Assembly (NCBI RefSeq): GCF_037622515.1
Contig: NZ_JBBJCN010000004.1
Span: 124,001 to 188,000, forward strand
Origin: Paradesertivirga superstes
GTDB taxonomy: Bacteria > Bacteroidota > Bacteroidia > Sphingobacteriales > Sphingobacteriaceae
Length of the DNA: 64,000 nucleotides
Reading direction: 5' to 3'
The notes under the pieces were generated by a model that did no database searches, was not told the origin of the DNA, and saw only the letters and a program-made list of their open reading frames with translations. The position numbers and the translations under genes were made by a program. Shown here piece after piece: positions 17,221 to 25,712 of this stretch (its first letter is position 1; each line of letters opens with the position of its first letter).

Positions 17221-17646
17221 CTATAATTTAAATGCTTGCCGTGCCAGGAGTCTCCAATCTCCTTTTTGTTTTTGAAATACTAATAGTACACCTAGATTAA
17301 CATTACCAGGATTGCCATTATCATTGGTTTTGGCGGATAGTTTGTGCCTTACTAAGGCTGTTTTGCCTGAAACTTTAATAGATTGCTCTGTGAGATCAAG
17401 AGTGACAAAATCCGATTTTCCACTGGCAATACTTTCCACAAAAGAGGCTTTATCTTCAATTTTTCCACTGGAATGACCATAACTCAGCTCATTCGAAGCG
17501 ATATCTTCAAGTGCGGTTCTATTGCCATCAAGCATAGCTTGTTTCAAAGTTTCAACAGAAGCTGCTACTTGTTTTTCAGATTTAGATTGCGCTTTTACAC
17601 TTATTGCAATGAAACCGCAAAATAATAATAGATAAACTCTTTTCAT
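17221..17646 (-). CDS. Secreted NTF2-like (DUF4440/SnoaL-like) protein
   Basis: 141 residues with a cleavable signal peptide (MKRVYLLLFCGFIAISVKAQ). The mature domain begins with the helix KSEKQVAASVETLKQAMLDGN, then RTALEDIASNELSYGHSSGKIEDKASFVESIASG, and ends in the strands ALVRHKLSAK and GDWRLLARQAFKL. This is the cone-shaped NTF2-like fold of DUF4440. The substrate or ligand is unknown. It is exported, probably to the periplasm. Monocistronic on the minus strand. Confidence 0.82.
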   Translation of the reverse strand: MKRVYLLLFCGFIAISVKAQSKSEKQVAASVETLKQAMLDGNRTALEDIASNELSYGHSSGKIEDKASFVESIASGKSDFVTLDLTEQSIKVSGKTALVRHKLSAKTNDNGNPGNVNLGVLLVFQKQKGDWRLLARQAFKL

Positions 17647-17857
17647 TTCCAGGATATTTAATGATTTTAATTTCTGCTAAAATATTGATTTAAAATTAAG
17701 TTGTTAATCTAAAATTTCAGGTCAGAATTAAAACGTTGAACCGACAATAAAAAGAGGATTGCACAATTGAATTAAGAATATCCCGCAGACATAGGGATTA
17801 CAACAGAAGTAGGTGAATCTCTTGTAAAGTAAAGTTTATCGGGAGGTAAAAAAAAGA

Positions 17858-17893
17858 CAAAAAAAATGAGGTGAATGTTCACCTCATTTTTTT
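17858..17893 (-). terminator. Terminator overlapping the RRM gene stop codon
   Basis: A near-perfect hairpin, ATGAGGTGAA-TG-TTCACCTCAT, with an A-run on one side and a T-run on the other. It starts at the stop codon of the RRM gene (17892-17894). The symmetric A/T flanks mean it could work on both strands. Confidence 0.8.
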
Positions 17894-18314
17894 ACCAACG
17901 ATTTCCGTCGTCTTTATTTCGATCTCTGTTTCCAGATTTGTTATAGTCACTGCGACCACCGGAGCTTCCTCCTTTATTATAACCGCCCCCACTACTGTTC
18001 CCGCCTTTATATCCTCCACCACTGCTTCTGTCAGGGTTTGAAAAAGTTCTTTGAGGACGAGGACTGCTTTCGCGTTTGTCTTCTGCTTTAGAAACCGAGA
18101 TTGTGCGGCCAAAAACTTCTAAACCGTTCAATTCGGTTATAGCTTTTTGAGCTTCTTCATCATCTGGCATTTCTACGAATCCAAATCCTCTTTTCTTTCC
18201 TGTTTCTTTATCCAGGATTAATTTAACTGAAGAAACAGCTCCAAATTCTTCGAAGGTTTCTTTAACATCAGCTTCTTCAAGCTGATAAGGCAGGCTGGCA
18301 ACAAAAATATTCAT
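17892..18314 (-). CDS. RRM-domain RNA-binding protein with glycine-rich tail
   Basis: 140 residues. The first ~80 form one RNA recognition motif: RNP2 as NIFVASLPY at the very start and RNP1 as KKRGFGFVEM near residue 42-51, with the beta-alpha-beta pattern between. The tail (from about residue 85) is rich in Gly, Ser, Asn, Arg and Tyr (GGGYKGGNSSGGGYNKGGSSG), like eukaryotic and cyanobacterial glycine-rich RNA-binding proteins. Such proteins in Bacteroidota are thought to be global RNA-binding regulators. Monocistronic; its terminator overlaps the stop codon. Confidence 0.9.
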   Translation of the reverse strand: MNIFVASLPYQLEEADVKETFEEFGAVSSVKLILDKETGKKRGFGFVEMPDDEEAQKAITELNGLEVFGRTISVSKAEDKRESSPRPQRTFSNPDRSSGGGYKGGNSSGGGYNKGGSSGGRSDYNKSGNRDRNKDDGNRW

Positions 18315-18695
18315 GTGAAATTAATTGGGTGAGTATCAGAGGGGTTGAATTATTTAATGTTATTATATCTTCTATTTTTTTTTAAATATATCAATAATAA
18401 CAATACGTATTATAAAATATTTTGTTCGTTAAAAAATTGCAAATCTCCAGATTAAGATCTGGAATTATTGTAAAATAGTACTTTAACAGGATATTAATCC
18501 AAAACCTCAAGGATTTTATTCCTTGAGGGCCCTAAAAACTTCTATCTCAATCAAATTAATAAAAATATCAGATTACCAGAGGCAAACGCAGGGCAATAAT
18601 ACTTTAAAACTTAAGATCGAAAGTTAATTGGTTTTTAAGAAAGGTAGTTATTATTTAATTAATAGCTGATTTATTTTTTTTCAAATAGGCTATTC
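18315..18695. other. AT-rich intergenic region
   Basis: No gene seen. It holds the upstream region of the RRM gene and the end of the HTH gene. Two hairpins are clear: CCAGAT-TAAG-ATCTGG (about 18458-18473) and the perfect 9-bp CCTCAAGGA / TCCTTGAGG (18505-18528), which on the minus strand is followed by TTTTGG and may be the HTH gene's weak terminator. A 10-bp palindrome AATACGTATT lies at 18402-18411. Confidence 0.4.
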
Positions 18696-19064
18696 TTAAT
18701 TATCCCTTTTTGCCAATACCTCATTGTATTTTTCCAGCAGGTAGATATATTTATTTATCCAGTATTCTGCTGAATTAGTTACAGGATCTGCATCAATAGT
18801 CTCTACTCTCTCTTCTGAAGGAGATCTAAAACTCTTCTTATCAATATATTCCTCGTTAAAATATTCGGGGAGCTTAACAGAAAATTCATACACTAATACA
18901 TCGCAGATCCTATGCAAAGTATAAGGACGCAAGTCGCTTTGTTTGAACCAATTATATACTGACCTCCTGTTAACATGAATTTTTCTGGCAACAGAGCTGA
19001 TGCTTATATAATTAGATCTAATTACATCTTCAATTAATTTGCCAACATGAATTTCTTTATTCAT
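18696..19064 (-). CDS. Small HTH regulator, paralogue A
   Basis: 122 residues. The N-terminal half is a helix-turn-helix domain: ISSVARKIHVNRRSVYNWFKQ contains the turn and recognition helix, followed by LRPYTLHRICDVLVYEFSVKLP. The C-terminus ends in a conserved segment, YWINKYIYLLEKYNEVL, predicted helical and perhaps a dimerisation helix. Closely related to the next gene (19136-19537) and more distantly to 50970-51320, which share both the HTH and the tail. They flank the polysaccharide locus, so a role in its control is plausible but unproven. Probably follows its paralogue in one transcript (71-base gap). Confidence 0.75.
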   Translation of the reverse strand: MNKEIHVGKLIEDVIRSNYISISSVARKIHVNRRSVYNWFKQSDLRPYTLHRICDVLVYEFSVKLPEYFNEEYIDKKSFRSPSEERVETIDADPVTNSAEYWINKYIYLLEKYNEVLAKRDN

Positions 19065-19135
19065 AAGATTTTAGATAAAAGGGTGTACATGCTTCTTTAT
19101 AAGGAATTGGTCAAAGGGTGATAGGTGTTATTTAT

Positions 19136-19537
19136 TTATTTATTTATTTTTTTCGCTGAGGGATCATCTTTAGATACTCCTTTTGCAAGTGTTTCATTGT
19201 ACTTTTCCAGTAAATAGATATATTTATTTATCCAGTATTGTACAGAACTAGCTTCCGGATCTCCTTCTTTAACAGGAGGGTTCTCGGCAGAAGGAGGTGT
19301 AAAATCACTGCTATCTATTAATTCCTGCTTAAAATAGTCGGGTAGCTTCACAGAAAATTCATACGCCAGCACATAGCAAATTCTATGTAAGGTATAAGGA
19401 CGCAAGGCCTTCTGTTTGAACCAATTGTAAACCGAACGTCTGTTTACATGAATCTTCCTTGCAACATCGCTGATGCTGAGATGGTTAGATCGAATTACCT
19501 CTTCAATCAATTCACCAACATGAATATCTTTATTCAT
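19136..19537 (-). CDS. Small HTH regulator, paralogue B
   Basis: 133 residues, nearly co-linear with paralogue A. It opens MNKDIHVGELIEEVIRSNHL, has HTH ISDVARKIHVNRRSVYNWF, then LRPYTLHRICYVLAYEFSVKLP, and the C-terminal helix QYWINKYIYLLEKYNETL with a short lysine-rich extension. The tandem arrangement indicates gene duplication. Its upstream region holds mutually exclusive hairpins (19564-19607) that might be an operator or attenuator. It lies directly downstream of the last polysaccharide gene (19673) on the same strand, so read-through from that operon is possible. Confidence 0.75.
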   Translation of the reverse strand: MNKDIHVGELIEEVIRSNHLSISDVARKIHVNRRSVYNWFKQKALRPYTLHRICYVLAYEFSVKLPDYFKQELIDSSDFTPPSAENPPVKEGDPEASSVQYWINKYIYLLEKYNETLAKGVSKDDPSAKKINK

Positions 19538-19563
19538 CTTTATTTAAATAAGCAGGTTATTAT

Positions 19564-19607
19564 CCTCAAATTATGAGGTGAAGGTAGAAAGGGGTGTGTA
19601 TCACCTC
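19564..19607 (-). promoter_or_regulatory. Overlapping alternative hairpins upstream of HTH gene
   Basis: On the minus strand GAGGTGA (19601-19607) can pair with TCACCTC (19575-19581), while CCTCA, part of that same second arm, can instead pair with TGAGG (19564-19568). The two stems exclude each other, as in attenuators or operators with overlapping sites. It lies 27 bases upstream of the start of paralogue B. Confidence 0.3.
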
Positions 19608-19672
19608 TTGTAGGTAATTCGATGTTGAGGATTGTGGGAGGTAGAATTTGATTACATGTAAAAGACAGATTT

Positions 19673-21640
19673 TTATAAGTTTTGCAGGATCAAATCAAGC
19701 TCTGAAAATCTCGAGTTATTGCTTTTAAATTCAGGAATGATTTCTTTCATCTTACTCACTACCTCTATTTCATCGGCACAATTATTCAGGTTTATTAACT
19801 CATTGATTTTTTGTTGTATGTATTGGTAAGGGTACAAAATGACGCGTGAAATTTTTATTTTCTCATGATGCGTCGGAATTGTAAGTTCCTCTTTATTTAA
19901 AAGTTCTTCATATAATTTTTCGCCGGGACGCAAGCCTGTAAATTCTATTTTAATATCTTTCCCCGGAACAAGTCCGGTTAGTTTTATCATATTGCTGGCC
20001 AGGTCTACAATTTTTACCGGTTCTCCCATATCAAAAATAAATATTTCGCCGCCATTACCCATTGCTGCAGCTTCAAGAACGAGTTGTACAGATTCGGTAA
20101 TGGTCATGAAATACCGGGTTATTTCCGGATGGGTAACCGTAACGGGTCCGCCACGTTCAATCTGAGCTTTAAAACGAGGTATAACCGAACCATTCGAGCC
20201 CAGCACATTTCCAAACCGGGTAGTGATAAATTTTGTTGGAGTAGCTATAGCCTGGCTATTGTTTAACAATGCCATCTGAAGAAACCCGCTTTCATCCAGT
20301 TCCGCATTTTCTAAGTTATTCAGAGATTGGATATACATTTCAGCGAGACGTTTGGAGGCTCCCATAACATTAGTGGGATTAACGGCTTTGTCTGTAGAAA
20401 TCATTACAAATTTTTCAACCCCAAACAGAACAGAGATATCAGCTATGTTTTTTGTACCCACTACATTATCTAAAATCGCTTCGCAGGGATTGTTCTCCAT
20501 CATTGGCACATGCTTGTATGCTGCTGCATGAAACACAACCTGGGGCTTATAGGCATTAAAAATGCCCTTCATTGTTTTAACGTTCTGAATATTAGCTATA
20601 CATATCTGAACCCTGCTGGCCGTTAATTTATCTTCGAGCTCCAATTGTAGTTCGTGCAGCGGAGATTCGGCCTGGTCGCATAAAACAACAAGCTCTGGAT
20701 TATAGGTTGTAACCTGTCGTACAATTTCAGATCCTATTGACCCGGCAGCACCTGTAATCAAAATTCTTTTTCCGGAAAGCTCATTTAAAATATTTGTTTT
20801 GTTTAAAACAATGGGTCGCCGTTGTAAAAGATCTTCAATTTTTAAATCAGCAACCTGATTTAAGCTCAACCGGCCGTTTAACCACTGATCTGCAGGCGGA
20901 ACGGTAAGAACTTTGATACCCACTTCAATACATTTTTCAATGGCTTGTTTTTTTCCATTCCTGTTTAAACAGTTACTATTCACTATTAACTCGGCACTGG
21001 AATATCTGTCTTTTAAAGATTTAATTGAAGAAGACTTAAATACTTTTTTTTGCTCTATATATTTGCCCACTTTATCCACATCGTCGTCAATAAAGCCTAA
21101 AACTTCATATTTAATTTCAGGATCGTCTTCAAAAGCTTGTTTTATAAGTACAGATGACCTGTCAGATCCAAATATAATAATTGGTTTTATTTGCGCCCTA
21201 TGAAGGTCTGTATAGAAATGATACATGCTTTTTACCAAAAGGCGAAAAAGTATCAGCATAGTTGAAGAAATAAAAAAATTAAAGATAATTATTTGTTTAA
21301 ACTGGATGTGAGCAAACCTGTCGGATTGCTGCAAGGCACCTTGAATTGCCACCCAGTAAATAACATTGCAAATTAATGTAGCGGAAAATATACTAAAGAT
21401 ATCTGTAGTATTCGAATATCTTATCAGGCCTGTATGAATTTTCATACCGATAAAAACGAGCGTTGTAATAAAGGAATACAAGCAGAGAGATAAGAGGTAT
21501 TCTAATGTAAACATATCCAAATACCAGAACTTTGTGGATATTAAAAAGGATATTGAAAACGCCCAGATTGCAACAATAAGGTCAATCAATAAGATAAGCC
21601 AACGGCTTTGTGCTTTCCCAAATAAAAATGTCTGTATCAT
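19673..21640 (-). CDS. Membrane nucleotide-sugar 4,6-dehydratase (FlaA1/CapD/WbpM-like)
   Basis: 655 residues. The N-terminus carries four transmembrane segments (within about residues 10-130), then a Rossmann-like domain (PIIIFGSDRSSVLIKQAF), then an extended-SDR dehydratase domain with ITGAAGSIGSEIVRQ for NAD. The active site shows VMISTDKAVNPTNVMGASKR, where Met replaces the usual Tyr of YxxxK, as in FlaA1-type inverting dehydratases. These act on UDP-GlcNAc to give 4-keto-6-deoxy sugars. It is the last biosynthetic gene of the locus. Together with the aminotransferase/acetyltransferase pair (24094-25574) it could make a di-N-acetylated trideoxy sugar. Confidence 0.9.
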   Translation of the reverse strand: MIQTFLFGKAQSRWLILLIDLIVAIWAFSISFLISTKFWYLDMFTLEYLLSLCLYSFITTLVFIGMKIHTGLIRYSNTTDIFSIFSATLICNVIYWVAIQGALQQSDRFAHIQFKQIIIFNFFISSTMLILFRLLVKSMYHFYTDLHRAQIKPIIIFGSDRSSVLIKQAFEDDPEIKYEVLGFIDDDVDKVGKYIEQKKVFKSSSIKSLKDRYSSAELIVNSNCLNRNGKKQAIEKCIEVGIKVLTVPPADQWLNGRLSLNQVADLKIEDLLQRRPIVLNKTNILNELSGKRILITGAAGSIGSEIVRQVTTYNPELVVLCDQAESPLHELQLELEDKLTASRVQICIANIQNVKTMKGIFNAYKPQVVFHAAAYKHVPMMENNPCEAILDNVVGTKNIADISVLFGVEKFVMISTDKAVNPTNVMGASKRLAEMYIQSLNNLENAELDESGFLQMALLNNSQAIATPTKFITTRFGNVLGSNGSVIPRFKAQIERGGPVTVTHPEITRYFMTITESVQLVLEAAAMGNGGEIFIFDMGEPVKIVDLASNMIKLTGLVPGKDIKIEFTGLRPGEKLYEELLNKEELTIPTHHEKIKISRVILYPYQYIQQKINELINLNNCADEIEVVSKMKEIIPEFKSNNSRFSELDLILQNL

Positions 21641-21740
21641 GGTAAGGTTATTTAATTGTGATTCGAACAGATAGAAATTTCACCTGCTAAATAAGTCCAG
21701 GTGGCCAGGAAAAAAGGCAGGATCAAAACAGAAAAAAGAA

Positions 21741-22781
21741 TTATTGAGTCACAAACTGTTTATATCGGTATAATGGAAAAAAATCAATCTCATGTGCGTT
21801 TTTAATTCCTTCATTTGCCGATAGAGAATTATAAACTTTTTCATCAACAACATATCTCCAGCTATAGTATGGTAAATGCAGGTTGGAAAAGCCAGCTTTC
21901 CACTTAAATAATGAATCTTTTTTAAACCCGACTCCTCCTCCCAGATGGTAATATTTCATATTTAAGTCTCTACCAATAATAGAAGCGTTATCGATCAGGA
22001 GTTTAGCAGGAGATAAATGTAAAAACTCGGTTCTTGTTGATAAGAGATGTGCCTGTATGATGCCATTTATACAAGTAATAATCATTCCGGCCATAGCCTG
22101 GTCTCCATCATAGGCCATTATCAACTTACTTTGGTACTCTGTTGATTTAAGAATAGTTTTAAAATAGGCATCATTAAAATAATAGAAACTTGAAGCGCCA
22201 ATCCGATCCATATTTTCTTTATACATGCTGGCAAAAACCCGGATATCTTCACTTGAGGATGCTTCTTTAACAGTGCAGCCCATACTTCTCAATTTATTAT
22301 TACTCCTTGAATGTGAACTACTATAATTTTGTATTTGTTGTTTATACGAAATTCTTAAATCAATAACAACCGTATTTCCATTACTATACAATCCACCAAA
22401 ATTTTCCAGAACTACTTTCTGGTTGAAAAATGGATTTAACCTGGAAAAAACAGAAACATATTGGCCATCCTTCAAAAATTTCAAGAATTCAGTTTGAAAG
22501 TTTTTTAAAAAACTTTCATCAATTTCTTCAAACTTTATATTTGATATCGGTCCTGTATATCCATAAACTGAAGTCAGATCGAAACAATCTGAATTTTTAA
22601 TTTTCCTTTTAATTAATGGAATGGCTATAAATAAGTTATTCTCTTCATAAACAATAAGTAACGGATCACCAGTTTTATCGATTGAGTGGTAGGACCAGGT
22701 ATGATAAAAGTCGTATTGTAAAGACTTTGCTATATATTCCCTCCACTTTATTTGCTGGTGAATAGAGATTATTTGAATCAT
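21741..22781 (-). CDS. FemAB/GNAT-like transferase, copy 1
   Basis: 346 residues, related to the FemAB (peptidoglycan bridge)/GNAT superfamily. Landmarks are the first-half motif YGYTGPISN, FSRLNPFFNQ, then ENMDRIGASSFYYFNDAYF, an acyl-binding core AMAGMIITCINGIIQAHLLSTR, and YYHLGGGVGFKKDSLFKWKAGFS near the C-terminus. This family transfers aminoacyl or acyl groups, in polysaccharide clusters probably onto an amino sugar. A tandem paralogue sits 58 bases upstream (22840-23895). Divergence between the copies is concentrated in the middle part, possibly reflecting different acceptors. Confidence 0.75.
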   Translation of the reverse strand: MIQIISIHQQIKWREYIAKSLQYDFYHTWSYHSIDKTGDPLLIVYEENNLFIAIPLIKRKIKNSDCFDLTSVYGYTGPISNIKFEEIDESFLKNFQTEFLKFLKDGQYVSVFSRLNPFFNQKVVLENFGGLYSNGNTVVIDLRISYKQQIQNYSSSHSRSNNKLRSMGCTVKEASSSEDIRVFASMYKENMDRIGASSFYYFNDAYFKTILKSTEYQSKLIMAYDGDQAMAGMIITCINGIIQAHLLSTRTEFLHLSPAKLLIDNASIIGRDLNMKYYHLGGGVGFKKDSLFKWKAGFSNLHLPYYSWRYVVDEKVYNSLSANEGIKNAHEIDFFPLYRYKQFVTQ

Positions 22782-22839
22782 AGACAGAATTTAATTAAGA
22801 GATCTATTGCTCCGTTTCAGAATATTAAATAAAAGATGG

Positions 22840-23895
22840 CTACTCCACCAGGATCGGACTCGTTCTAAATCCCGATCTGTATAATGGAAAAAAATCTATT
22901 TCCGCGCTTTTTTCAATATTCGCCTTTTCTAACAAACTATTATAAACAGGTTCATTGACAATGTATCTCCATGTATAGTATGGTAAGTGCAAGTCGGAAA
23001 AGCCTGATTTCCAATTAAATAGTGAATCTTCTTTAAACCCGACCCCCCCTCCTAAATGGTAGTATTTCATATTTAACTCTCTACCAATAATCGTAGCCTC
23101 ATCAACCAGGAGTTTAGCAGGAGACAGATGTAAAAACTCGGTTCTTGTTGATAAGAGATGTGCCTGTATAATGCCATTTATGCAAGTAATGATCATCCCG
23201 GCAACAGCCAGATCATCATCATTGTATGCCATCAAAAGTTTGCTTTGATACTCTTTTGATTCAAGAATATTTCTAAAGTAATCTTCCGAGAAATAATATG
23301 ATTCAGACGCACCAATGCGATCCATGTTTTCTGTGTAAATACTTACAAAAGTCCGGATATCTTCGATTGAATTCCCCTCTTTAACAATATAACCCAGCTT
23401 TCTTAATTTCTTAATATTACCATGAAAAGCTCTTCTGTAATTAGATGTTTGTTCTTTATGTGAAGATGTAAGATCAATGGCTACCGTTTTTCCGTTATAA
23501 TACAATCCACCAAAACACTGGACTATTGATTCCTGGTTAAAAAAGGGATTTAACCTTGAAAAAACCGATACATAGTTGCCTTTCTGAAGAAAAGTTAGAA
23601 ACTCATTTTGAAAGTTTTTAATTAACAGTTCGTTAATCTCATCAAATTTTGTATTTGAGACAGGCCCGGTATAGCCATAGACAGAAGTCAGATCAAAATA
23701 CGGAGAGTTGTCAATTTTTCTTTTAATTAAGGGAAATGCTATAAATAAGTTATTTTCTTCATAAACAAACAGTAAAGGATCTCCAGTCTGATCAATTGAA
23801 TGGTATGACCAGGTGTGATAAAAATCGCTTTGAAACGAGTTCTCAATATATTCGTTCCATTTATCCTTTTGATCAATAGTAATTATTCGTGTCAT
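22840..23895 (-). CDS. FemAB/GNAT-like transferase, copy 2
   Basis: 351 residues and clearly paralogous to the downstream gene. Shared blocks include SFQSDFYHTWSYHSIDQTGD near the N-terminus, YGYTGPVSN, FSRLNPFFNQ, GMIITCINGIIQAHLLSTRT and YYHLGGGVGFKEDSLFNWKSG. It has a slightly longer C-terminal tail. The tandem duplication inside a polysaccharide locus suggests two acyl or aminoacyl modifications of the same polymer, or one copy drifting. No signal peptide, so it should act in the cytosol on precursors. Catalytic residues cannot be named with confidence. Confidence 0.75.
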   Translation of the reverse strand: MTRIITIDQKDKWNEYIENSFQSDFYHTWSYHSIDQTGDPLLFVYEENNLFIAFPLIKRKIDNSPYFDLTSVYGYTGPVSNTKFDEINELLIKNFQNEFLTFLQKGNYVSVFSRLNPFFNQESIVQCFGGLYYNGKTVAIDLTSSHKEQTSNYRRAFHGNIKKLRKLGYIVKEGNSIEDIRTFVSIYTENMDRIGASESYYFSEDYFRNILESKEYQSKLLMAYNDDDLAVAGMIITCINGIIQAHLLSTRTEFLHLSPAKLLVDEATIIGRELNMKYYHLGGGVGFKEDSLFNWKSGFSDLHLPYYTWRYIVNEPVYNSLLEKANIEKSAEIDFFPLYRSGFRTSPILVE

Positions 23896-24093
23896 AGGTG
23901 AAAATTTAAGTGAGAAGATTTGGTTATAAAAGCTTTTTAAGATTTTATGTCTTTATCAGCCTGATAAAACAGCTTTAAATTCAAAATCGCTGTCTGAAAA
24001 AAAGCGTTTGTAAAAAATGATTCCTGGGTGGGCCATAGAAAAAGAACCTTATGATTACCGGTCTCTTTAAAGAAAGGAATTCAGGATTTGGAA

Positions 24094-24606
24094 TTAAAGG
24101 ACTTCTTCGTTCATAAACACTTCCTCAAACCGTTGCTTTGTAAGTTCCATATTTATAAATTCGTTGTCCTGCCCGACAGGTAAAAATCCAATTTTTGCAT
24201 ACACTGCTATTCCTGGTAAATTAGCGGCATTAACCTCAAGACTAACTTTTTCTAAATTAATAGTTCTAAAGGCATACTGCATTAATAAATAAGTAGCAGC
24301 TTTTGCAATCCCTTTACCCCATAAATCACTTTCTCCGATAAAAATGTGAAAACACGCGGTGCCGCCGGCAATATTTAGCAGTTGAGTATTCCCGACATAC
24401 CGGTCTTCTTCTTTTAAACAAATTGCAAAGCGCTTTTCGTCGTGTCTTGTAAGAATTCCAGCGAGCCAATTTGTCTCAGTTTCTACCGTAATTTCCTTAT
24501 CGGGAATATATTTTGTGTAGGACCAGATATGGGGTTGATTCCGCCACTTGTAGGAAATTTCAGCATCTTCAATTTTCAATGGTCTTAAGTAAACAGATGG
24601 ATTCAT
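24094..24606 (-). CDS. GNAT N-acetyltransferase
   Basis: 170 residues of the RimJ/RimL-like GNAT family. The opening is VYLRPLKIEDAEISYKWRNQPHIW, and the acetyl-CoA-binding segment is GESDLWGKGIAKAATYLLMQYAF, followed by LEKVSLEVNAANLPGIAVYAKIGF. Its start codon overlaps the stop of the upstream aminotransferase-like gene by ATGA, so the two are translationally coupled. In nucleotide-sugar pathways such a pair makes a 4-amino and then a 4-acylamino sugar (compare PseC/PseH or PglE/PglD logic). I infer N-acetylation of the amino sugar produced by its partner. Confidence 0.85.
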   Translation of the reverse strand: MNPSVYLRPLKIEDAEISYKWRNQPHIWSYTKYIPDKEITVETETNWLAGILTRHDEKRFAICLKEEDRYVGNTQLLNIAGGTACFHIFIGESDLWGKGIAKAATYLLMQYAFRTINLEKVSLEVNAANLPGIAVYAKIGFLPVGQDNEFINMELTKQRFEEVFMNEEVL

Positions 24607-25574
24607 AAGAAATTGATTATAGTATTAACAACATGTTTCATATCATTTGTGTCGTAACGATGGTCTACCGGTATTGGCAGGAGATTTTTCGCCAGGTGAT
24701 TTTCGAACATTTCGGTACTTGTCCAATCGAAAACATTGGGCCAAAAAGTGGGAATGAATATTTTTTGCTGTATTAATTTCTCTCTTAATCCTGGTTTAGA
24801 AATCAAAAGAGGATAAGCCATCGGCCCGTTTATGTTTTTAAACTGAACACCTAATTCATTATGTTTTTCTAACATCTTATTTAAAAATTTAAAGTTAGAA
24901 TTACGTCTTGCTTTACATTCGCGGTAGTTTATAGCAGAGAGTAGTCTTTCTGTCAACAGAGACATTTTTTTAATAGAATTATTCATCAGTACCTCATTGT
25001 TTTTGACATAATCAGCATAGCCAGCTTCAATACCACAATTGATACTTTTTATTAGATGAGAAAAGCGTCCGGTTGAATTGTCTTCTTCAAGACTTATTTG
25101 AGTTTCAGAATTTATACTCAGATAAGAACCATCCGGTACGCCGAAAAACTTACGACATGAATAAAACGTATCAACACCTTCCAATGGAGCAGAAAAAAAA
25201 GCCTGAGAGTTATCGACTATCAGATTTGGAATTACCTTCGACAGCATAGTAACTGTTTGCTGCTTTAGGCCGAAGTAATTGTTGTATACAAAGCATTCAT
25301 TTGAACCTATCTCAAAATCAATCACAGGATCGAGATTATTATCTATATGATAAAACTCAAAGTCAATCTTTAACTTTTTTATGGGCTCTAATAATACTTC
25401 ACAAGTGAAATATGGAAGGTATATACGGGTGTAGCCCTTAACCTTTAATATATATTCCAGAGAATTCCTTCCGGTATTTAATTTCTTTAATGAGGGATAG
25501 TATTCATTTTTAGTTGGTAGCTGTAATTCAATGTATCCGCCAATAGGATTAACCGCAGTTAAAGTATTTTTCAT
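24603..25574 (-). CDS. DegT/DnrJ-like aminotransferase, short divergent form
   Basis: 323 residues, shorter than the usual 370-400 of the DegT/DnrJ/EryC1/StrS family. The fold-type I pattern is still visible: GRNSLEYILKVKGYTRIYLPYFTCEVLLEPI near the N-terminus, the aspartate LIVDNSQAFF, and the probable PLP lysine in FYSCRKFFGVPDGSYL (K before FFG). The C-terminal domain ends PIPVDHRYDTNDMKHVV. Coupled by ATGA overlap to the acetyltransferase. It most likely transfers an amino group to a 4-keto nucleotide sugar made by the 19673 dehydratase. The divergence leaves room for another role. Confidence 0.7.
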   Translation of the reverse strand: MKNTLTAVNPIGGYIELQLPTKNEYYPSLKKLNTGRNSLEYILKVKGYTRIYLPYFTCEVLLEPIKKLKIDFEFYHIDNNLDPVIDFEIGSNECFVYNNYFGLKQQTVTMLSKVIPNLIVDNSQAFFSAPLEGVDTFYSCRKFFGVPDGSYLSINSETQISLEEDNSTGRFSHLIKSINCGIEAGYADYVKNNEVLMNNSIKKMSLLTERLLSAINYRECKARRNSNFKFLNKMLEKHNELGVQFKNINGPMAYPLLISKPGLREKLIQQKIFIPTFWPNVFDWTSTEMFENHLAKNLLPIPVDHRYDTNDMKHVVNTIINFL

Positions 25575-25712
25575 TGAAGTATTTTTTTAAATTAAACAAT
25601 CGTGATATTATCCTATCAAATAGATATTTGAAGCAAAAGGTCAGAAATGGACCTATACGGAAATTTTATTAAAGCAAGTGATTAAAGGTGGGACGTGTTA
25701 AGAGTAGTAACA

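Noticed and set aside
17879..18112. Alternative-frame ORF in the RRM gene tail
   Set aside because: It is an overlapping frame created by the low-complexity Gly-rich coding region; the RRM frame is clearly the real one.
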